Source of the DNA: Phycisphaerae bacterium
Lineage (GTDB): Bacteria > Planctomycetota > Phycisphaerae > Phycisphaerales > SM1A02
Direction of reading: 5' to 3'
Length of the DNA stretch: 52,310 bases
Assembly (NCBI GenBank): GCA_018657585.1
Contig: JABHWX010000111.1
Coordinates: 1-52,310 of the forward strand
Below the pieces are notes generated by a model, which did not search any database, had not been told where the DNA came from, and saw nothing but the letters and a program-made list of their open reading frames with translations. This document shows, one piece after another, positions 46,260 through 52,310 of the stretch. The position numbers and the translations under genes were made by a program. How positions within the stretch are numbered: the first letter of the stretch is position 1; the number at the start of each line of letters is the position of its first letter.

Positions 46260-47972
46260 ATGACAAATCTTCACGATAATATAAAAACTTCAATTACAGC
46301 CCAAGCGCCTCTTGGGCAGTTGTTGTTGCGTCGCGGCGTTCTGTCAGCTGAGCAACTTGAAAACGCACTGGCATTCCAGCGCGGGTGTGAAGAACGAAAA
46401 CTTATTGGCGAGGTTCTTGTTGAACTGGGCTATGTAGACGAGCGCGGTGTTCTTGAAACTCTTGCCGAAGCGTACGGCATTCCATTTGCATCAGATACAG
46501 CACGGCTTGCAGATCCAAAAGTTATTGAACTGTTACCCCGTGAATTCCTTGAAGAACATGGTGTACTTCCAATGTTTCTCGTTCGAGGTGTACTTACTGT
46601 AGCAGTGAGTGAACCCGCAAATTTGTATTTGATTGAAGAAATTGAGCGCAAAACTGGTCAGACAGTGCAAATTGTTGCTGCAACAGCAGATGACATTGAA
46701 GCATCGCACAAATCCTATCTTCCTGCAGCAAACGTTTTTGTTATTGATGAAATATACGAAGATATAGATGATCACGACTTTGCTGTTATTGAACAAGAAG
46801 CTACTGAACTGGCAGATCTTGAAGAAGATGCTGGGCATGGACCGGTTGTTAAACTTGTAAACTTTCTGATTTACTCTGCAGTGCAAGAGGGCGCTTCAGA
46901 TATTCATATTGAGCCAGACGACCATTCGCTCCGCGTTCGGTATCGCGTGGATGGAAAACTCTATGAAAAGATTCAACCGCCATACAAAATGCAGCAAGCA
47001 ATTGCAAGCCGTATCAAGATTATGGCGAATCTCGATATTTCAGAACGGCGGCTTCCGCAAGATGGCGACTTCAATGTCATGATGGACGGTCGTCCGATTG
47101 ACTTGCGTGTTTCGACGATGCCAAGCAAGTATGGCGAGATTGTCGTGCTTCGAATTATCGACTCAAAAAACAACCGCTTGCCGCTTGATAGTTTGGGTTT
47201 TAATGAACAAATGCTTATTGATTGGAAGAGTATCGTCGAGCAACCAAACGGCGTCGTGCTCGTGACTGGTCCTACGGGCTCAGGTAAATCAACAACACTT
47301 TATTCAGTGTTGTCTCAACTTGATACAGATGAAATTAACGTTGCAACGATTGAAGATCCAATCGAAGCACAAATTCAAGGCATTAATCAATCGCAAATTA
47401 ACGATAGGGCTGGTTTTACATTTTCTAAAGCACTACGTTCAATGCTTCGCCAAGATCCTGATGTTCTGATGGTCGGTGAAGTTCGTGATGCAGAAACCGC
47501 TGCAATAGTTTCACAAGCGGCTTTGACAGGGCACCTTGTCTTCTCCACCCTGCATACAAACGATTCGATTAGCGCGGTTACTCGGCTTATCAATCTTGGA
47601 ATTGAACCCTATCTTGTTGCAGCAACCGTTCGTGGCGTGCTTGCGCAACGGCTTGTTCGTAAAATTTGTCCACACTGTAAAACTGCTTGGGAGGGCGATG
47701 AGGCTGTACGTAACGCATGCGGTGGTGGCGAGTATTTCATGGGCGCGGGCTGCAACCGCTGTCGAGGTACTGGTTTTGCTGGACGGATTGGCATTTTTGA
47801 ATTACTCATCCCAACGAACGAATTGCTTGAAGCAATCGGCGGTGGAGCATCACTTCAAGAATTACGAACTCTCACCGAACATGCAACACTCCGTATTGAT
47901 GGATTGGAAAAAGTTGCAAATGGTTTAACCACTCCCGAAGAAGTACTTTGTGTAACAGGGAGTATTGGCTAA
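46260..47972 (+). CDS. GspE/PilB-type secretion ATPase with N-terminal MshEN-like domain
   Basis: LGQLLLRRGVLSAEQLENALAFQ...LIGEVLVELGYVDERGVLETLAEAY; Walker A GPTGSGKSTTLYS; Asp box, LTGHLVFSTLHTNDS; CPHC...CNRC zinc motif. Confidence 0.95.
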   Translation: MTNLHDNIKTSITAQAPLGQLLLRRGVLSAEQLENALAFQRGCEERKLIGEVLVELGYVDERGVLETLAEAYGIPFASDTARLADPKVIELLPREFLEEHGVLPMFLVRGVLTVAVSEPANLYLIEEIERKTGQTVQIVAATADDIEASHKSYLPAANVFVIDEIYEDIDDHDFAVIEQEATELADLEEDAGHGPVVKLVNFLIYSAVQEGASDIHIEPDDHSLRVRYRVDGKLYEKIQPPYKMQQAIASRIKIMANLDISERRLPQDGDFNVMMDGRPIDLRVSTMPSKYGEIVVLRIIDSKNNRLPLDSLGFNEQMLIDWKSIVEQPNGVVLVTGPTGSGKSTTLYSVLSQLDTDEINVATIEDPIEAQIQGINQSQINDRAGFTFSKALRSMLRQDPDVLMVGEVRDAETAAIVSQAALTGHLVFSTLHTNDSISAVTRLINLGIEPYLVAATVRGVLAQRLVRKICPHCKTAWEGDEAVRNACGGGEYFMGAGCNRCRGTGFAGRIGIFELLIPTNELLEAIGGGASLQELRTLTEHATLRIDGLEKVANGLTTPEEVLCVTGSIG

Positions 47973-49225
47973 TGAATGTAACAATGGCAAAAGAGACTTT
48001 TGCTTGGAAAGCGCGGGATATTCACGGGCGTGAATTGGCTGGCTCACAAGTCGCAACAAACGAAGATGAAGTTGCAAGTGTCCTACGTACACAAGGTTTG
48101 TATATTACTGCGATTGATCCTGAACCTCTCTTGCAAGCTGAGACAGAAGTAAAAGACGACATCATGACTGCAATTGCGCAAAAACGCGTAAAACAAGATG
48201 ATGTAATTGCGTTTTGTCAACAACTTGCAGTCATGCTCGAAACAGGGGTTCCACTTTCTGAGTCACTAGATGCGCTGATGAAACAAACGAAACAAAAAGA
48301 GTTTCGTGACGTTCTTGAAGGAATCCATAAAGATGTTTGCGGAGGCGACGCACTGTCAAAAGCGCTCGCGAGGCGCAAACGGGTTTTTCCTCGTATTGTT
48401 GTAAGTTTAGTGCGCGCTTCAGAATTGTCAGGCACACTGCCAATGATGCTTGAACGTGTTGCAACGTATTTATCACGCGAACGCAAGACGATGCGTGAGA
48501 TTAAAGGTGCTATGACGTATCCAATGATTATGGGTTTCACTGCAGTTGTTGTGACATCGCTCATTGTCGCGTTTGTGCTTCCACGATTTGCAAAAATTTA
48601 CGAGATGCGTTCCGCGACATTGCCAATGCCTACTAAAATTTTAATGGGTATTAGTGATGGCTTGCTCGGGACATGGATGTATTGGATTCCAACACTTGTT
48701 GCAATTATTGTTGCGGGCGTGCTTTGGCATAAAACGCCAAGTGGCAGAAACTTCTATGATTGGCTCAAACTCAAAACGCCAGTAATTGGTCCGATGTTTA
48801 GCCAACTTTATACTACGCGAGCTTCCCGAACACTTTCGACTCTGCTTGCAGCAGGCGTAGGCGTGCTCGATGCAATTGGCATTTGCCGCGATGTAACAAA
48901 CAATGTGCAGTTCGACCAACTTTGGACTGAAATGGAAAACGATGTCCGTAATGGTCATCCACTTAGTGATGCGGTCTTTGAATCACAGTACGTGCCTTCT
49001 TATGTTGCTTCCATGATGGCTTCAGGCGAACGCTCTGGAAAACTTCCAGCCGTCATGGATCGCGTTGCGAGTTTTACAGATGAAGAACTCGAATCACGAG
49101 TAAAAAGCGTGAGCGCAATGATTGAACCACTTATGATTCTCGTGATGGGCGCTGTCGTTGGTGGTGTTGCAATCGCGATGCTCTTGCCAATCTTCAGCAT
49201 GTCCAAAGTCATCTCCGGCGTGTAA
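47972..49225 (+). CDS. Type II secretion/type IV pilus inner membrane protein GspF/PilC
   Basis: FAWKARDIHGRELAGSQVA; FCQQLAVMLETGVPLSESLDALM; TRASRTLSTLLAAGVGVLDAIGICRDV; MMASGERSGKLPAVMDRVASFTDEELE. Confidence 0.94.
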   Translation: MNVTMAKETFAWKARDIHGRELAGSQVATNEDEVASVLRTQGLYITAIDPEPLLQAETEVKDDIMTAIAQKRVKQDDVIAFCQQLAVMLETGVPLSESLDALMKQTKQKEFRDVLEGIHKDVCGGDALSKALARRKRVFPRIVVSLVRASELSGTLPMMLERVATYLSRERKTMREIKGAMTYPMIMGFTAVVVTSLIVAFVLPRFAKIYEMRSATLPMPTKILMGISDGLLGTWMYWIPTLVAIIVAGVLWHKTPSGRNFYDWLKLKTPVIGPMFSQLYTTRASRTLSTLLAAGVGVLDAIGICRDVTNNVQFDQLWTEMENDVRNGHPLSDAVFESQYVPSYVASMMASGERSGKLPAVMDRVASFTDEELESRVKSVSAMIEPLMILVMGAVVGGVAIAMLLPIFSMSKVISGV

Positions 49226-49269
49226 CGGCCATAAAGGTAGTCAATTTTTTTATCTGAGGTTGTCGCTGC

Positions 49270-50280
49270 TTAACCCGCGAAAGAGGTTTCAGTCGTCAGC
49301 CACGCTTCTAGTGCTTCTCGAATTTCATCGGCAGATTTTGCAAGACGAACACGTTCCTTGAGCGGTTTAATGTGACCAAGCGTTCGCCCGTACAACGCAA
49401 TCCGATTTGTGATGCAGTGAAGCGCGGCTCGTTCTCCGCGGTGTTCTAAAATAAGTTCAAGATGGCGAAGGATGACTTCGATTTTTGCATTCCGCCCCCG
49501 AAAGTTTGCGTTTTCACCATTCAAACATCTAGAAATATCATCAAAAATCCACGGCTCTTTCATAGCGTGTCTTCCAACCATGACAGCACTACAACCCGTG
49601 TACTCAAACATTTGCATTGCACTTTCAACAGAATTAATATCCCCGTTACCAATTACAGGAATCGAAACCGCTTCCACAACTTTTGCAATTCCATCAAGGC
49701 AGACTGCTCCAGAAAACTTTTGACTCGTTGTTCGTCCATGCACGGTAATAGCAGAAATTCCTACATCTTCGAGTCGCTTTGCAATTTCAGGAGCCGTGAG
49801 TTCGCCTTCGTCCCAACCGAGCCGAACTTTTGCTGTTACAGGTACGCAATCACACGCATCAATAATTTGTTTTGCAAGAGTTGCTGTTTTCTCCGGTGTT
49901 TTCATCAACAACGAGCCGCCATTTTTTTTGCAGACTTTATCAATCGGACACCCCATGTTGATGTCGATTATCATTGCACCGTTTTCAACAGCCCACGCAG
50001 CTGCTTGTGGAAGCGGGTCCTCTAAAGAACCGTAAATTTGCGTGCTAAGCGGGCTGTCTTCTGGCGGTGGCATCGCCTTGGAGCAAATTGCTGGGATACC
50101 TCGCACGATTGCACGAGCGTTTAATAACTCTGAGCCAGCCAGTCCAACACCGCCAAGTTCCCTGCACAACAATCGAAATGGCAAATCAGCGATTCCTGCC
50201 ATTGGGGCAAGGACCACTGGGCACTCAAGTTTGACAGCACCAATTTGCATGTGTGCCATTCTGGCATATTCGGGAACCAA
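49270..50280 (-). CDS. dusB: tRNA-dihydrouridine synthase (start may be one of the downstream ATGs)
   Basis: VVLAPMAGIADLPFRLLCRELGG; INMGCPIDKVCKKNGGSLLMKTP; VTAKVRLGWDEGE; VMVGRHAMKEPWIF. Confidence 0.93.
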   Translation of the reverse strand: MVPEYARMAHMQIGAVKLECPVVLAPMAGIADLPFRLLCRELGGVGLAGSELLNARAIVRGIPAICSKAMPPPEDSPLSTQIYGSLEDPLPQAAAWAVENGAMIIDINMGCPIDKVCKKNGGSLLMKTPEKTATLAKQIIDACDCVPVTAKVRLGWDEGELTAPEIAKRLEDVGISAITVHGRTTSQKFSGAVCLDGIAKVVEAVSIPVIGNGDINSVESAMQMFEYTGCSAVMVGRHAMKEPWIFDDISRCLNGENANFRGRNAKIEVILRHLELILEHRGERAALHCITNRIALYGRTLGHIKPLKERVRLAKSADEIREALEAWLTTETSFAG

Positions 50281-50416
50281 AAACCACGTTTAAAACCATA
50301 AAAAGCAACATAAAATTACTTCCGGGGGGGAGCACAATTGGCATTGCAGTTGCGTATATATAGATGCGAAGGCAACAATCCCATCGAGGAATGCCCAAGC
50401 AGAAGGAGACTTAACT

Positions 50417-52310
50417 ATGTCAAAAATTATAGGTATTGACCTTGGAACAACGAACTCGGTAGTTGCCATTATGGAAGGCGACCAACCAAAAGTTCTAATT
50501 AACAGTTCGGGTAACCGAACAACCCCATCCGTTGTTGGATTTACCGACAAGGATGAACGCCTCGTTGGTCAGCCAGCGCGTCACCAACAAGTGACAAACC
50601 CAACCAACACTGTCTTTTCAGTGAAGCGATTTATGGGTCGCCGGCACAACGAAGTAAAGTCAGAAGAAACAATGGTGCCATACGGCGTACTTGGCGGTGC
50701 AGACGATCTTGTTAAGATCGGCGTGCAAGACAAAGAGTACACTCCACCTGAAATTGCAGCGATGATTCTTGGTGAACTCAAGAAAGTCGCCGAAGATTAC
50801 TTAGGAGAATCAGTTGACCGTGCTGTTATTACAGTGCCAGCGTACTTTAATGATGCGCAGCGTCAAGCAACCAAAGATGCTGGTGAAATTGCTGGTTTGA
50901 AAGTTGAACGAATTATCAACGAACCAACCGCGGCAGCACTTGCGTATGGTCTTGAAAAGAAAACCAACTCAAAGATTGCTGTCTTTGACCTTGGTGGTGG
51001 CACGTTTGACGTTTCGATTCTAGATATTGGCGATGGCGTTTTTGAAGTTATGGCAACTAACGGTGATACGCACCTTGGCGGCGATGATTTTGATCAACGA
51101 CTCATCGACTACATTGCTGACGAATTCAAGAAGCAAGAATCAATGGATTTGCGAAGCGATCCTATGGCTTTGCAACGCTTGAAAGAAGCTGCAGAAAAAG
51201 CAAAATGCGAACTTTCGCAACAAAAAGAAACATCTGTGAACTTGCCATTTATTACTGCGGATCAAAATGGTCCAAAGCACTTGCAAGTAACCATTACACG
51301 CGCGACATTTGAATCCATTTGTAGCGACTTGTTTGATCGACTCCGTAAGCCATGCGAGTCAGCCCTGAAAGATGCTGGACTCGATGCTTCTGGTGTATCG
51401 GACATCGTGATGGTTGGTGGCTCAACTCGAATTCCAAAGGTACAAGAAATCACGAAAGAGATTTTCAAGACCGCGGAACTCGATAAGTCCATTAACCCAG
51501 ATGAAGTGGTCGCAGTTGGCGCAGCGATTCAAGGCGGCGTTCTAACTGGCGACGTGAAAGACGTTCTTCTCTTGGACGTTACCCCACTCTCACTTGGTGT
51601 TGAAACACTAGGCAGCGTGATGACTCGTTTAATTGAACGAAACACAACGATTCCAACTTCTAAGAAGGAAACATTCTCGACCGCTGCAGACAGTCAGTCT
51701 TCAGTAACGATTCATGTTCTTCAAGGTGAACGAGAGTTTGCTGCGGATAACCGTTCGCTTGGTCGCTTCGACCTTACGGACATTCCACCAGCACCTCGCG
51801 GTACACCGCAAATTGAAGTTGAGTTTGCAATTGACGCAAACGGCATCTTGAATGTTTCAGCAACGGACAAAGCAACAGGAAAAACCCAACAGATTGAAAT
51901 CAAGGGTTCCTCTGGTTTGAACGATGACGAAATTGAAAAGATGAAGCAAGATGCTGAAGCACATGCTGAAGATGATAAGCAGCGCCGCGAACTTGTTGAA
52001 ACAAAGAACAAGGCAGAAATGATGATGCATGAGACCAAGAAGTCCATGGATGAACATGGCGACAAGATTTCGCCAGAAGCACGCGGCTCAATTGAATCAG
52101 CGTTGTCAAACCTTGAAGAAAAACTCAAGGGTGATGACAAAGACGCAATCGAAGCAGCACTAACGCAACTTGGCACTGCAGCCGAAGAACTCGGCAAGGC
52201 AGTCTACGAAGCAACAGCAGCAAATGCAGCTGGCACAGACGCCGGAACAGACGGCGGATGTTGTGGCGGCGGCGACGATTGTAGTGATGGAAGTTGCAGC
52301 GAGGATGTTA
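50417..52310 (+). CDS. dnaK: Chaperone DnaK (HSP70), 3' end truncated by the window
   Basis: [59 protein letters not shown]; absent from ORF track because it has no stop in the window. Confidence 0.97.
   Translation, partial: MSKIIGIDLGTTNSVVAIMEGDQPKVLINSSGNRTTPSVVGFTDKDERLVGQPARHQQVTNPTNTVFSVKRFMGRRHNEVKSEETMVPYGVLGGADDLVKIGVQDKEYTPPEIAAMILGELKKVAEDYLGESVDRAVITVPAYFNDAQRQATKDAGEIAGLKVERIINEPTAAALAYGLEKKTNSKIAVFDLGGGTFDVSILDIGDGVFEVMATNGDTHLGGDDFDQRLIDYIADEFKKQESMDLRSDPMALQRLKEAAEKAKCELSQQKETSVNLPFITADQNGPKHLQVTITRATFESICSDLFDRLRKPCESALKDAGLDASGVSDIVMVGGSTRIPKVQEITKEIFKTAELDKSINPDEVVAVGAAIQGGVLTGDVKDVLLLDVTPLSLGVETLGSVMTRLIERNTTIPTSKKETFSTAADSQSSVTIHVLQGEREFAADNRSLGRFDLTDIPPAPRGTPQIEVEFAIDANGILNVSATDKATGKTQQIEIKGSSGLNDDEIEKMKQDAEAHAEDDKQRRELVETKNKAEMMMHETKKSMDEHGDKISPEARGSIESALSNLEEKLKGDDKDAIEAALTQLGTAAEELGKAVYEATAANAAGTDAGTDGGCCGGGDDCSDGSCSEDV

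Noticed and set aside
50281-50416. Possible CIRCE element or heat-shock promoter upstream of dnaK
   Set aside because: No TTAGCACTC-N9-GAGTGCTAA and no convincing sigma-32-type match; TTGGCA (50338-50343) and TATATA (about 50355-50362) are present but spacing is poor.
51721-52197. 158-aa Ser-rich antisense ORF opposite dnaK
   Set aside because: Shadow of the dnaK reading frame; Ser-rich composition is a codon-usage artefact.
1-52310. CRISPR arrays, transposases, integrases, phage or toxin-antitoxin/defence genes
   Set aside because: None recognised by reading the ORFs and intergenic gaps; no regularly spaced repeats seen.

Overview
The window is a gene-dense bacterial chromosome segment. 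Gene content (DUF1080/cytochrome c proteins, an exosortase-EpsI fusion, a Wza/Wzz/WecA locus, PilM-N-O-P-Q genes) suggests a Planctomycetota-like (PVC) organism, but that is inference from content only. Left to right: truncated HD-GYP gene; DUF1080 + cytochrome c + M28 peptidase genes (-); a divergent DtxR/MntR-type regulator and Mn/Zn/Fe ABC transporter operon whose two permeases both carry C-terminal DtxR-like domains; an I42 (chagasin-like) inhibitor; a (-) operon of threonine aldolase, transglutaminase-like protein, sulfotransferase and GT4; HdeD-like protein; ClC channel; a small sigma-region-4-like ORF; PilZ protein; lipoyl synthase; a polysaccharide-export/exosortase locus (Wza-like lipoprotein, exosortase-EpsI fusion, 1707-aa TPR protein, Wzz/BY-kinase-like protein with degenerate ATP-binding motifs, WecA-like transferase, LMW-PTP); serA, serC, DUF1015; a type IV pilus/type II secretion-like operon (pilin, pseudopilin, PilM/N/O/P-like, secretin, TPR lipoprotein, histidine kinase, receiver, HD-GYP, STAS, GspE, GspF); dusB (-); and dnaK (truncated at the right edge, with a Cys-rich C-terminal tail). 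The best candidates for something new are the ATP-binding-dead BY-kinase-like protein in the exosortase locus, the doubly DtxR-fused metal permeases with a palindromic operator, strong multi-hairpin leaders upstream of the pilin and exosortase genes, the c-di-GMP signalling genes inside the pilus operon, and the Cys-rich DnaK tail. No CRISPR array, tRNA, rRNA or transposase was recognised. All family calls are by eye from motifs; no searches were run.
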